A stretch of DNA of 64,000 bases from Brevibacillus agri (GTDB taxonomy: Bacteria; Bacillota; Bacilli; Brevibacillales; Brevibacillaceae). The notes under the pieces were generated by a model. The model saw only the letters and a program-made list of their open reading frames with translations. It was not told where the DNA came from and did not search any database. A program made the translations under genes and the position numbers. The DNA lies in the NCBI RefSeq assembly GCF_004117055.1, contig NZ_CP026363.1:4301001-4365000 (forward strand). Reading direction: 5' to 3'. This document shows positions 8,411-16,760 of this stretch, in pieces; position 1 is the stretch's first letter; each line of letters begins with the position of its first letter.

Positions 8411-9442
8411 ATGACAATTCGGAAAATGCTGCTCCTGGGCTTGCTGGCCGCCATTGCCCTGTTTCTCTTGCCTTACTCCGTCCCGTTTTTGCTCGCGCTT
8501 TTGACCGCGATTTTGCTGGAGCCGCTCGTCCAGTTCCTGATCGGCAAGGTCAAAATGAACCGGATGAGCGCCGTCATCGCTTCGTTTTTGCTCTTTCTCG
8601 TCACGTTCGGCATCCTGCTGTACTGGATCGCTACGCAGATCGTCATCCAGGGCATCGACCTGGCCCAGCGGCTGCCCGCCTTTTCCCAGCATCTGTTTGA
8701 ACTGGTGGAGTCGTACTTGCTGAGCTGGGAAAGCTACTACGCCACTTTGCCCGCCGAGACTGTCGTCCAGATCCAGAGCGTTTTTGCCGGATTGAAAAAC
8801 TGGGCGATCACGAGCGCCTCCAGTGTCGCACGAGCCATCCTGGGCGTAGCGGCCATCATCCCGGGCTTTCTCATCAGCACGATCATTTACCTCGTTGCCC
8901 TGTTTCTCATCAGCCTCGACTTGCCGCGGCTGCGCGCAGGCTTCATGCGGATGTTCACAGTATCTGCCAGGGAAAAGGTCAACGTGGTGCTCTTCCAGTT
9001 GAACCGCGCGACCGTCGGCTTTTTGCGGGCCCAGATCATCCTCAGCCTGATGACGTTTTTGCTCTCCTTTATGGGGCTGCTGATTTTGCAGGTCAAGTAT
9101 GCGGCAGTCGTCGCCCTGCTGATCGTGCTCGTAGATATTTTGCCGATTTTGGGCACAGGCTCGTTTCTCGTGCCGTGGGCGGTTTACAACTTTTTGACTG
9201 GCAATACACGCCTCGCGATCGGGCTGATTATTTTGTTCCTCGTGATTACGGTCGTGCGGCGGATCGTGGAGCCGAAAGTGCTCGCCTCCAATCTGGGGAT
9301 CAGCGCCCTTGCTGCGCTGGTCAGCCTGTTTCTCGGCTTTCAGGTGATGGGCTTTTTCGGACTGATTCTCGGCCCTGCCCTCGTCATCATCTACGAAGCG
9401 CTGCGCAAGGCAGGCTTCTTGAACTTCAAGATCGACTTTTGA
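8411..9442 (+). CDS. ytvI: Sporulation integral membrane protein YtvI, AI-2E family
   Basis: A 343-residue membrane protein with about eight helices and the AI-2E exporter-family signature near the C-terminus (LVDILPILGTGSFLVPWA and VVRRIVEPKVLASNLGI). It matches the YtvI branch, which is expressed during sporulation in Bacillales; its cargo is unknown. The start at 8411 follows GGAG eight bases upstream. Monocistronic, with a terminator just after it. It supports an endospore-forming host. Confidence 0.85.
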   Translation: MTIRKMLLLGLLAAIALFLLPYSVPFLLALLTAILLEPLVQFLIGKVKMNRMSAVIASFLLFLVTFGILLYWIATQIVIQGIDLAQRLPAFSQHLFELVESYLLSWESYYATLPAETVVQIQSVFAGLKNWAITSASSVARAILGVAAIIPGFLISTIIYLVALFLISLDLPRLRAGFMRMFTVSAREKVNVVLFQLNRATVGFLRAQIILSLMTFLLSFMGLLILQVKYAAVVALLIVLVDILPILGTGSFLVPWAVYNFLTGNTRLAIGLIILFLVITVVRRIVEPKVLASNLGISALAALVSLFLGFQVMGFFGLILGPALVIIYEALRKAGFLNFKIDF

Positions 9443-9473
9443 CAAAGACGCTTGGACAGCCAAGAACGCAAGC

Positions 9474-9513
9474 AACCGTTTCTTCCGGAACGTTTCGGGG
9501 GGAACGGTTTTTC
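9474..9513 (+). terminator. Terminator after ytvI
   Basis: AACCGTT (9474-9480) pairs with AACGGTT (9503-9509), followed by a T run. Confidence 0.75.
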
Positions 9514-9544
9514 TCTATAGAAAAGAAAACCGGGAGAGAGGGAT

Positions 9545-9877
9545 TTGGGCACGAACAAACCATTGGCGGTTTCCCAGCGGACGATTATGACACCTGACCC
9601 CGTCGAAGCCGAGCCGAGCGTTTTGCGGGCGATGAGCTGGCAGCTTTACAGCGAGTCGGTCCGGGCGATGCTGCTGCAAGAATTTCAGATCGAGATCGCC
9701 AGCTCCTTTGGCCCGCTGAAAGGGAAAATCTGGCGCATCGAAACGATAGGCTACAGTTGCCGCAAGCAAAACATCCTGCACCTGCTCGGAGCGCTGGAGG
9801 CGGTGCTCATTCGCCACGGAGCGAGAGTGCACGCGGGACGCGTCGTTCAGGCGGCACTGAACGTCTACCTGTCGTAG
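9545..9877 (+). pseudogene. Gutted pucG-like aminotransferase gene
   Basis: A 110-codon frame that joins the two ends of a class V aminotransferase of the PucG/alanine-glyoxylate type. Residues about 9-31 look like the N-terminus (QRTIMTPDPVEAEPSVLRAM, where the family has TPGPVE). Residues about 45-105 look like the C-terminus (SSFGPLKGKIWRI, YSCRKQN, LGALEAVLIRHGA). Roughly 300 internal residues, including the PLP-binding lysine region, are missing, so the product cannot be an enzyme. The frame is still open. The TTG start at 9545 follows GGGAGAGAGG. PucG belongs to purine/ureide breakdown, like other damaged genes in this window. Confidence 0.7.
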
Positions 9878-9891
9878 CGACAAAGCAGAAA

Positions 9892-9934
9892 AACAGCAAA
9901 AAGCCGCCGGGATCGTCCGGGCGGCTTTGCTGTT
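9892..9934. terminator. Bidirectional terminator
   Basis: AACAGCAAA + AAGCCGCC pairs with GGCGGCTT + TGCTGTT. It lies between the aminotransferase remnant and the convergent MHS transporter gene. Confidence 0.85.
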
Positions 9935-9955
9935 TCAAAAGCTCCTGCTTCGTGT

Positions 9956-11275
9956 TTAGCTTACGTTCTTGTTCGTGTCCAGCTCGGCTTCAATGCGAGA
10001 CTCTTTGGACGTCTCGCCCATGCGCCAGTACGTAATCAGGCTGATCGCAATACAGCCGGCGACGTAGTAGTAGAACAGCGATTCGGAGCCGATGTTTTTC
10101 AGTCCGAGCGCGATGAACTCTGCGGTTCCCCCGAACACGGCAACGGTGATCGCATACGGGAAGCCTACGCCGAGCGCGCGAATTTCCGTCGGGAACAGCT
10201 CCGCTTTGACAATCGCGTTGATCGAGGTGTAGCCGGTGACGATGATAAGACCTGTCAGCATCAGCAGGAAGGCTACCATCGGGCTTTTCGTCTGCTCCAT
10301 CATCAGGAACATCGGTACGGTAAACAGCGTCCCTACAATCCCGAAGGTCATCAAGAGCGGACGGCGGCCGATCCGGTCAGACAGCATGCCCGCAATCGGT
10401 TGCAGCACTACGAAGACCAACAGGGCCGTAAAGTTGATCCAGCTCACGGTCTCTTTCGGGAGTCCCACTGTGTTGACCATGAATTTTTGCAAATACGTCG
10501 TGTACGTGTTAAAAGCAATCGTTCCACCGAGCGTAAGACCGACAACCGTCAGCACCGCTTTTGGATGCTTCATCAAGGCGCGCAAGGTTCCTGCGCTCTC
10601 GCGGCTCTTTTTCTCCATTTTCGAAAATTGCTCGGATTCGTCCATCGAACGGCGCAGCCACAGTACAGCCAAAGCGCCCAATGCTCCGATGACGAACGGA
10701 ATGCGCCAGCCCCATGCGTGCATGTCGGCTTCGCTGAGAATTTGCTGGAGCACGATCTGTACCCCAAGAGCCAAAAGCTGTCCGGCAATCAAAGTGACGT
10801 ACTGGAAGCTGGAGTAGAAGCCGCGGCGGCCGCTGCTTGCCATCTCGGACAAATACGTCGCGGAGGTGCCATATTCTCCCCCCAGGGACAAACCTTGCAG
10901 CAGGCGAGCGAGAACGAGAATAATAGGCGCATAAATGCCAATAGTGCTATAGCCTGGCGTCAAGGCGATAATCAGGGAACCGCTGGCCATGACCGTAATC
11001 GAAAGCGTCAGCGCTGCCCGTCTGCCGTGACGGTCGGCGTAGCGACCCATCAGCAAGCTTCCGATCGGGCGCATCAAAAAGCCGATGGCGAAGATGGCCG
11101 CTGTGTTGAGCAACTGGCTGGTCGGGTCTCCTTTTGGAAAAAACTCGGATGAAAAGTACACGGCAAACGCAGAGTAGACATACCAGTCATACCATTCGAT
11201 CAGATTGCCGATCGAACCTTTGAAGATGTTTCCCGTGATGCGTCGCGAATTGGCGCGATCGTTTGCTTGATTCAC
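9956..11275 (-). CDS. MHS-family MFS transporter, KgtP-like
   Basis: A 439-residue, 12-helix major facilitator of the metabolite:H+ symporter group. Motifs: GNLIEWYDWYVY near the start, GRYADRHGRRAAL (loop 2-3 signature), LLQGLSLGGEYG, and DRIGRRPLL in the second half. Relatives import alpha-ketoglutarate, citrate or proline/betaine; KgtP is the closest by feel. Its promoter region contains a sigma-54 element, and a sigma-54 activator with its sensor kinase is encoded just upstream on the same strand. This points to inducible uptake of a carboxylate. Confidence 0.88.
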   Translation of the reverse strand: MNQANDRANSRRITGNIFKGSIGNLIEWYDWYVYSAFAVYFSSEFFPKGDPTSQLLNTAAIFAIGFLMRPIGSLLMGRYADRHGRRAALTLSITVMASGSLIIALTPGYSTIGIYAPIILVLARLLQGLSLGGEYGTSATYLSEMASSGRRGFYSSFQYVTLIAGQLLALGVQIVLQQILSEADMHAWGWRIPFVIGALGALAVLWLRRSMDESEQFSKMEKKSRESAGTLRALMKHPKAVLTVVGLTLGGTIAFNTYTTYLQKFMVNTVGLPKETVSWINFTALLVFVVLQPIAGMLSDRIGRRPLLMTFGIVGTLFTVPMFLMMEQTKSPMVAFLLMLTGLIIVTGYTSINAIVKAELFPTEIRALGVGFPYAITVAVFGGTAEFIALGLKNIGSESLFYYYVAGCIAISLITYWRMGETSKESRIEAELDTNKNVS

Positions 11276-11373
11276 TGTTCTTCCTCCTTGTTGTTGATTC
11301 TAGCCAGAAACCGTCCTGCTTCCCCGAAAGCGGAATGTAATCGGTTTCAAAACGCAATCGCAATCATAGTAAA

Positions 11374-11388
11374 GCAAGTTTCGTGCCA
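11374..11388 (-). promoter_or_regulatory. Sigma-54 (-24/-12) promoter of the MHS transporter
   Basis: The minus strand reads TGGCACGAAACTTGC: TGGCAC at -24, a 5-bp spacer and TTGC at -12, a perfect match to the sigma-54 consensus. Expected transcription start is about 85 bp before the transporter ATG. It is the natural target of the GAFTGA-containing regulator at 12603-13970. Confidence 0.85.
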
Positions 11389-11530
11389 AGCTTCTTCCGC
11401 GCGGCCCACTCGTAACGGCGCAGATGCGGATGACGCCCAGGTTTCTGTAGAATTTTTCGACGTGCCAGAATGTTTTGCGAAGAAAGTCTCTCAAGCAAGC
11501 GCACGCTCGCCCAGCCTTCCCCACGCAAAA
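11389..11530. other. Region upstream of the sigma-54 promoter
   Basis: Gene-free DNA where enhancer sites for the sigma-54 activator would be expected. A short palindrome TTCTGTAGAA is present near 11441, but no clear pair of activator sites could be defined. Confidence 0.3.
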
Positions 11531-11573
11531 ACCCGGCAAAAAACTCCGTTCGATGCGGAATTTATTGCCGGGT
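11531..11573 (-). terminator. Terminator after the TAXI-protein gene
   Basis: ACCCGGCAA pairs with TTGCCGGGT, followed on the minus strand by TTTTTG. It separates the kinase-regulator-TAXI operon from the sigma-54 promoter unit. Confidence 0.75.
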
Positions 11574-11601
11574 CGATCGTTTGTCGCGTACTTTTTTTCC
11601 T

Positions 11602-12606
11602 CTATGGCGTTTGTCCCTGAGGCCGCGCCAGCTCGGCGTAGTATTTGGCAGCGCCCGGATGGAGCGGCACGACCAGTTCCTTGCCCGCCGTTTGCCTGTC
11701 AATTTGCTTGGCGGCTTCGTGCGCGGCTTGCAGGGCGTCGAGGTTTTCAAAAAACGTTTTCGTCAGCCGGTACACCTGCTCGTCGCCCATGCCAGAGCGG
11801 ACGAGCAAGATGTTGCGAATCGCGACCGTCGGGACGGCCTTGTCGTTTTGGTAGATGCCCGGGGGAAGCTGTGCTTTTTCAAAAAAGGCAAAGCGCTTCG
11901 TCAGCTTCTCGATGTCTTCGGGCAAAATCGGCACGATCGCCACGTCATGGGTGGCTTGCAGGTCCAAAACCGCCGAATTGGGCAGGCCGGAGGTGACAAA
12001 GGCGGCGTCAATCGCGTTGTTTTTCAATTGCTCAATCGCCTCTGCGTACGAAAGGTACTCGGGCCGGATATCTTTGTACGCGATGCCGTGCTCGTTTAAG
12101 ATCATCCGCGCGTTGACTTCTACCCCGCTGTTCGGCGCGCCGACGCCTACCCGCTTCCCTTTTAGATCGTAGACCGAACGAATGTCCCGGTCCTTGAGCG
12201 TGACGATTTGCACATAGTTCAAGTACAGCCCGGCAATCGACTTCACATGCACAGCAGGCCCGCTCGCCTGAAAGCTTTCCAGGCCGCCCAGCGCAAACGA
12301 AGCGACGTCCGACATCGCAAAAGCCACATCCGCCTTGTCGCTCTCCAGCAGGTGGACGTTTTCCACGGAGCCGTCCGAGGAGCGCACCGCCGTCTTGTAG
12401 CCGAGCTGGTTATGATACACCTTCGCCAATGCTCCCCCGATGAGGTCGTAGGGGCCGGAAGCTCCCCCTGTCGCAATCGTCAAAAACGGCTGCTCGTCGC
12501 CCGAATCGGGTTGGGCTGACTCCGGCTTTGGCGTGCAGCCTGCTGCCAAAAGGGCCAGGCCGATTGCAGCGACAGCGACAGTGAGCCATGCGTTGACTGC
12601 TCTCAT
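11602..12606 (-). CDS. TAXI-family TRAP solute-binding lipoprotein
   Basis: A 334-residue exported protein with signal peptide and lipobox LAAGC (cysteine about residue 24). Family motifs: IATGGASGPYDLIGGALAKVY, then KGKRVGVGAPNSGVEVNA. TAXI proteins bind carboxylates such as glutamate or 2-oxoglutarate for TRAP transporters. No TRAP membrane subunit (DctQ/DctM) is encoded here. It overlaps the regulator gene by 4 bp, so it is translated with the two-component system. It may present ligand to the sensor kinase, or feed a TRAP permease encoded elsewhere. Confidence 0.85.
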   Translation of the reverse strand: MRAVNAWLTVAVAAIGLALLAAGCTPKPESAQPDSGDEQPFLTIATGGASGPYDLIGGALAKVYHNQLGYKTAVRSSDGSVENVHLLESDKADVAFAMSDVASFALGGLESFQASGPAVHVKSIAGLYLNYVQIVTLKDRDIRSVYDLKGKRVGVGAPNSGVEVNARMILNEHGIAYKDIRPEYLSYAEAIEQLKNNAIDAAFVTSGLPNSAVLDLQATHDVAIVPILPEDIEKLTKRFAFFEKAQLPPGIYQNDKAVPTVAIRNILLVRSGMGDEQVYRLTKTFFENLDALQAAHEAAKQIDRQTAGKELVVPLHPGAAKYYAELARPQGQTP

Positions 12607-13970
12607 TCTGCACCCCGCAAATATTGCTTCAGTTTGTCGCGCAATCCCCGCTCGCTGATCGCGAGCTGTCTGGCCGTATTCAGCCGATGCCCGCCGTTTT
12701 TCTCCAGCGTATAGAGGATGTACATGCGCTCCGCTTCGGCGAGCGTCAAGCCTTCCGGAAGCAACAGGCCGCGCTCTGCCGCCTCTCTGACTGTGCCCCC
12801 GCTGCGGTTTTCGCGCACCGCTTCCGGCAGGTCGCGCGGTTCAATGACCTCATTTTCCGAGAGGGCTACTGCGTATTCGAGCATGTTGGACAGCTCTCGC
12901 ACATTGCCAGGGTAGGCGTAGTGATACAGCATACGCTTGGCATCCGGGCTGAACGTTTTCTTGCGCACGCCCATGTTGGCCGAATACAGCGCCAGAAAAT
13001 GCTCCACGAGCAACGGCACATCCTCCCTGCGCTCACGCAAAGGCGGCAGATGGATCGGGATGACGTTCAGGCGGTAGTACAAATCCTCGCGAAAATTCCC
13101 TTTGGCGACTTCCTCCTGCAAATTGCGGTTCGTGGCGGAAATGATTCGCACATCCACTTCCTTCGGCTGCTGCGAGCCGATCGGGGTCACCACCTTCTCC
13201 TGGATGACCCGCAATATTTTCGCTTGCAAGGCGAGCGGCATTTCGCCGATTTCATCGAGAAAAATCGTGCCCCCGTCCGACCGCTCAAACAGCCCTTGCT
13301 GCTTGGCGTAGGCCCCAGTAAACGCCCCTTTTTCATGCCCGAACAATTCGCTCTCCAAGAGCGGCTCCGGGATCGCCGCACAATTGATGACGGAAAACGC
13401 GCCCTTTTGCCGCTCGCCCTGGTAGTGGATCGCGCGGGCGACCAGCTCTTTTCCGGTGCCGCTCTCGCCTGTTATCAGCACATTCGAGTTGATGTCCTTG
13501 ACCTTCTGGATCAATTGGAAAACTTTTTGCATGGCACTGCTCTTGCCGATGATGCCCGCATACGTTTCCTGCTGGCGCACCGCCTGGCTCAGCACCTGAA
13601 CCTGCTGATGAAGCTGCTGGAAGGCCAGCGCCTTGCCGAGCAGAAGCTTCACTTCCTCCAGATTGAGCGGCTTCGTCAAGTAATGGTAAGCTCCTGCCTT
13701 CATGGCCTCGACGGACGATTCGATGGAGCCGTAGGCCGTCATCATGATGATGACCACATCCGGCTTTTTTTCCTTGATCTGACGCAACAGCTCCATGCCG
13801 CTCGCTCCGCGCAAATTCAGATCGAGCAAAATGCCGTCGATCGGCTCCTGATCCAGCACTTGCAAGCTTTCCTCCGGCCCGGAAGCGGTAAACACGCGGT
13901 ATTCGTCTTCCAGGGCAAAGGAAAGCGACGAACAGATCGCCCGTTCATCGTCAATGATTAAAATGTTCAT
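12603..13970 (-). CDS. Sigma-54-dependent response regulator, NtrC/DctD family
   Basis: A 455-residue protein: receiver domain (1-120, phosphoacceptor Asp50 in GILLDLNL), AAA+ sigma-54 activation domain (about 140-370) with Walker A GESGTGKE and the sigma-54 contact loop GAFTGA, and a C-terminal Fis-type helix-turn-helix (LNTARQLAISERGLRDKL). The start at 13970 follows AAAGGAGGG. Its 5' end overlaps the sensor kinase and its 3' end overlaps the TAXI gene. It activates sigma-54 promoters by ATP hydrolysis; the promoter at 11374-11388 is the obvious target. Confidence 0.92.
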   Translation of the reverse strand: MNILIIDDERAICSSLSFALEDEYRVFTASGPEESLQVLDQEPIDGILLDLNLRGASGMELLRQIKEKKPDVVIIMMTAYGSIESSVEAMKAGAYHYLTKPLNLEEVKLLLGKALAFQQLHQQVQVLSQAVRQQETYAGIIGKSSAMQKVFQLIQKVKDINSNVLITGESGTGKELVARAIHYQGERQKGAFSVINCAAIPEPLLESELFGHEKGAFTGAYAKQQGLFERSDGGTIFLDEIGEMPLALQAKILRVIQEKVVTPIGSQQPKEVDVRIISATNRNLQEEVAKGNFREDLYYRLNVIPIHLPPLRERREDVPLLVEHFLALYSANMGVRKKTFSPDAKRMLYHYAYPGNVRELSNMLEYAVALSENEVIEPRDLPEAVRENRSGGTVREAAERGLLLPEGLTLAEAERMYILYTLEKNGGHRLNTARQLAISERGLRDKLKQYLRGAE

Positions 13971-15900
13971 CGCATATCCCTCCTTTGGCAAATGTCAGGA
14001 AAAACGTGGTGCCCGTCCCAGGCGCGCTGCGCACGTCAATCTCTCCCCCGTGCTCGCGCATGATTTTTTGGCTGAGGTACAGGCCAAGCCCGATCCCTTG
14101 GCTTTTCGTTGTGTAAAAAGGCTGGAACAGATGAAGCTGCTCCTGCTCGCCGATGCCCGGCCCGGAATCGGCAATCGCCAGGCATACCGTGTGCGCTTCT
14201 GTCGGCAGCACGGAAAAAGTCAGGCGCTTGTGCTCCGAATAGGCCATCGCCTCAATGGCGTTGAGCAGCAAGTTTATCAGCACCTGCCTGATGCGGTCGC
14301 GGTCGACGAACACGTCCACAGCGAGGCCAGGCTCGACTGTGACCCGTATCCGTTCGCTTTCGATTCGTTTGGCAAAAAGCCCCAGCACGGACTGCACCAG
14401 CTCCTGCAAGTTTTCCCGTTTTCGCTGCATCGGCTTTTCCCGCGAGTAGTCGAGCAAATCTTCAATGATCCGGTTCATCCTCGCCACTTCTTCCGGCACG
14501 TGCTCCACAAGCTCTCTGCGAAAGCGCTCGTCGTTCAGCTTCTTCGGCAAAAGCTCGGCAAACGTCTTGATCGCCGTGAGCGGATTGCGGATTTCGTGGG
14601 CGATGCCTGCGACCAGCTCGCCCAGCGCCCGCATTTTTTCCTGCGCGATCAGCCGCGCCTGCAAATGCTTTTGCTCGGTCCTGTCCTGCAAGCAAAGAAT
14701 CCCGCCCACCTGCTGGCCCGCTCCGTTGGTCAAGGCGGCGAGGTAGTAATGCACAATCCGGCCCGAGCCATCGCCCAGGTGCAACTCACCTTCGAGCATG
14801 TGCCCGTCCCCCATGTGCAGCGCCTGGCGGATCGGCAGTTGAGGCAGACAATCCCATACGGATGGCTGGGCAGCCTTTTCCATTTGTCCAAGCAATTTTT
14901 GTGCCGCGTGATTGATGAGCGTAATCCTGCCTTCCCGATCAAACGACAAGATCCCGTTGTCGACGCTGTTTAACACGGTCGTCTGAAAAGCGAAGCTGTC
15001 CGCCAACGCGGCTGTTTGCCTCCGGACCGCTTTTTGCAGACGGTTGTTCCAGAAAAAGCTTCCGGCCAAGACGATGACGACAATCCCCATCACGATCAAG
15101 AGCCCGTACACGAGCTTGCGCCACCAGTCGATCGCAAGCGCGCTGTACGGCTCCAGATGCCGCGAGTAAAGCTGCTCGTACATCCCGTTGTGGTGCAGTT
15201 GGGCCAAGCCCTCGTTGAGCTTGTTGACCAGTTCGTAGTTGCCTTCGCGGACGGCAAACGCATAGTCGGACGGCGGAATCAGCCCGGTGCGAATCCGGTA
15301 GTCTTGCTGCCTGCCCGTTCCCGCAAGCACGTATTCGGCCGTCCAGCGGTTGCCCAAAAACACGTCCGCCCGGCCCAAAAAGAGCATCTCCAAAGCGTCC
15401 GGCTGGCTGAAGGCGACCAGCCGTTTGCCGCCGCGAATGTTCTCCAACTGCGCTATGCCCGCGTCATCCCGCTGAATCGCCACGACTTTTCCGCGCAAAT
15501 CGTTAATCGCGGAAATGTCCCGGATGGCTGCTGGCACGACCAGCGCGTCCGCCGCCGTCAAATACGAATCGCTGAAGTCAAACAACGTGTCGCGCGTGCT
15601 CGTATATTTCATCCCGACCACCAGGTCCAGCTTGCCTTCTGTAAGCCAGGTGACCGTCTCCTCCCACTCCAGCGGAACATACTCGATCTGATAGCCGCGT
15701 AGAGAGTCCATGCTGCGGATCAGCTCGATGTCAAAGCCTGCCGCTTCCCCGTTTTTGTCCACGTAAGACAAGGGCGGCAGCCTTTTGTCGAAGCCGACGC
15801 GCAGGATGCGCTCCTCCTGGGCCTGCGCTTCTGCGGGCGCAGCCTGTGGCCAACAAAGAATCAGTGTGAATAAAGCCAAAAGTACAGCCATCTTTTGCAA
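13951..15900 (-). CDS. Sensor histidine kinase with SBP_bac_3 input domain
   Basis: A 649-residue membrane sensor. It has a signal peptide, an extracytoplasmic solute-binding domain of the amino-acid-binding type (SBP_bac_3, about 30-255, starting RVGFDKRLPPLSYVDKNGEAAG), one transmembrane helix (about 262-284), a PAS domain (about 300-400), HisKA with HEIRNPLTAI, and HATPase_c with GPGIG and GIGLGLYL. The TTG start at 15900 follows AAGGAGG; an ATG three codons on is an alternative. It overlaps the response regulator by 20 bp. The likely signal is an external amino or carboxylic acid. Confidence 0.9.
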   Translation of the reverse strand: MQKMAVLLALFTLILCWPQAAPAEAQAQEERILRVGFDKRLPPLSYVDKNGEAAGFDIELIRSMDSLRGYQIEYVPLEWEETVTWLTEGKLDLVVGMKYTSTRDTLFDFSDSYLTAADALVVPAAIRDISAINDLRGKVVAIQRDDAGIAQLENIRGGKRLVAFSQPDALEMLFLGRADVFLGNRWTAEYVLAGTGRQQDYRIRTGLIPPSDYAFAVREGNYELVNKLNEGLAQLHHNGMYEQLYSRHLEPYSALAIDWWRKLVYGLLIVMGIVVIVLAGSFFWNNRLQKAVRRQTAALADSFAFQTTVLNSVDNGILSFDREGRITLINHAAQKLLGQMEKAAQPSVWDCLPQLPIRQALHMGDGHMLEGELHLGDGSGRIVHYYLAALTNGAGQQVGGILCLQDRTEQKHLQARLIAQEKMRALGELVAGIAHEIRNPLTAIKTFAELLPKKLNDERFRRELVEHVPEEVARMNRIIEDLLDYSREKPMQRKRENLQELVQSVLGLFAKRIESERIRVTVEPGLAVDVFVDRDRIRQVLINLLLNAIEAMAYSEHKRLTFSVLPTEAHTVCLAIADSGPGIGEQEQLHLFQPFYTTKSQGIGLGLYLSQKIMREHGGEIDVRSAPGTGTTFFLTFAKGGICDEHFNH

Positions 15901-16023
15901 AAAACGCCCGCCTCCTTCCTCGCGCTATCGCTGTTGCCTGTCCTGTTTTGCCGATCGGTTAACAAGCTTATTATGGACGAACCAACCAGGCTTGAAAAGA
16001 ATCATGCCCGCGAAAACGAAAAC

Positions 16024-16070
16024 AAGCCGATCCTCTTGTCCGAAGAGAGTCGGCTTGCATTCGTTTTTTT
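16024..16070. terminator. Hairpin after the VOC gene
   Basis: AAGCCGA..CTCTT pairs with AAGAG..TCGGCTT (16024-16056). A T run follows on the + strand; only a weak T-rich tail follows on the minus strand. Confidence 0.55.
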
Positions 16071-16082
16071 GCCACCGTGCCT

Positions 16083-16460
16083 TTAGGCAAACAGGCTAAT
16101 CAGGTTTCCATCCGGGTCTTTGACAATCGCATAGCGCTGGCCCCAGACGGCATCCCACGGCTCGCGGTGGCTTTCGTAGCCATGCTCGACGATTTTGGCA
16201 TACAACGCATCCAGGGCTGCGGCATCGTCGCATAAAAAGGCCAGCTCGATTCTGTGTCCGCTCGCCGGCTCCCATCCGCCGTACACGCTTTTGGCGATCT
16301 CCACCGTGTCAAAAGCCAGGCGCACGCCATCCTGTGCGACTTCCACGTGCTGCTCTTCGTTCGCCTGCTCCGGGATCGCAAACCCGAGCACGCGGTAAAA
16401 GTCTAGCGCCTTTTTCATGTCCTGCACGACCAGTCCTACCATATCCAGCTTGATTCCCAT
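16083..16460 (-). CDS. VOC-family protein (glyoxalase/dioxygenase fold)
   Basis: A 125-residue single-module vicinal-oxygen-chelate protein with a paired beta-alpha-beta-beta-beta pattern. N-terminal LVVQDMKKALDFYRVLGF and C-terminal YAIVKDPDGNLISLF are characteristic. The start at 16460 follows AGGAGG; an upstream in-frame ATG has no site. Catalytic function cannot be inferred; relatives include fosfomycin/bleomycin-resistance-like and glyoxalase proteins. It lies next to the IS605-type element. Confidence 0.8.
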   Translation of the reverse strand: MGIKLDMVGLVVQDMKKALDFYRVLGFAIPEQANEEQHVEVAQDGVRLAFDTVEIAKSVYGGWEPASGHRIELAFLCDDAAALDALYAKIVEHGYESHREPWDAVWGQRYAIVKDPDGNLISLFA

Positions 16461-16560
16461 TTGCTTTCCTCCTGCGTTTTCCAAGTAGTTCCCGCCATGC
16501 CGCTGCATGCGCGAGCGAGGTTCTTTCCCAACAATAGCAGACAAGCCTATTCACTTGCTT

Positions 16561-16760
16561 TTGAGACTCCCACGGCTAAAGCCGCAAGCCTTCCACCTTG
16601 CGGTGTACGGGTGGGATTCTTGAATGACTAAGCGTTCGCAGTCCATTTCTGTTTTGAACAGCCTTCAAGATGAGGGCATCTCATTGCCCCTCCTAAGACA
16701 GTGCATATAGCATCTTAGGCTGATTGACTGTTACCATCAATCACAGGTGCATATCGAATG
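16561..16760 (-). ncRNA. Probable omega/reRNA of TnpB
   Basis: The stretch from the end of tnpB to the element's right end can form several hairpins (for example around 16640-16700, plus the right-end hairpin). In IS605 elements this region yields the guide RNA used by TnpB, with the guide taken from the flank beyond the right end (16540-16560 side). Assigned from position and family knowledge only. Confidence 0.5.

Noticed and set aside
8393..9475. A 360-codon minus-strand frame opposite ytvI
   Set aside because: Highly charged, Asp/Gln/His-rich composition typical of the reverse complement of a membrane-protein gene.
12624..13961. A 445-codon + strand frame opposite the sigma-54 regulator
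   Set aside because: Antisense shadow of a clear NtrC-family gene; similar long shadows occur at 26606-28234, 43158-44705, 44455-46254 and 60716-62398.
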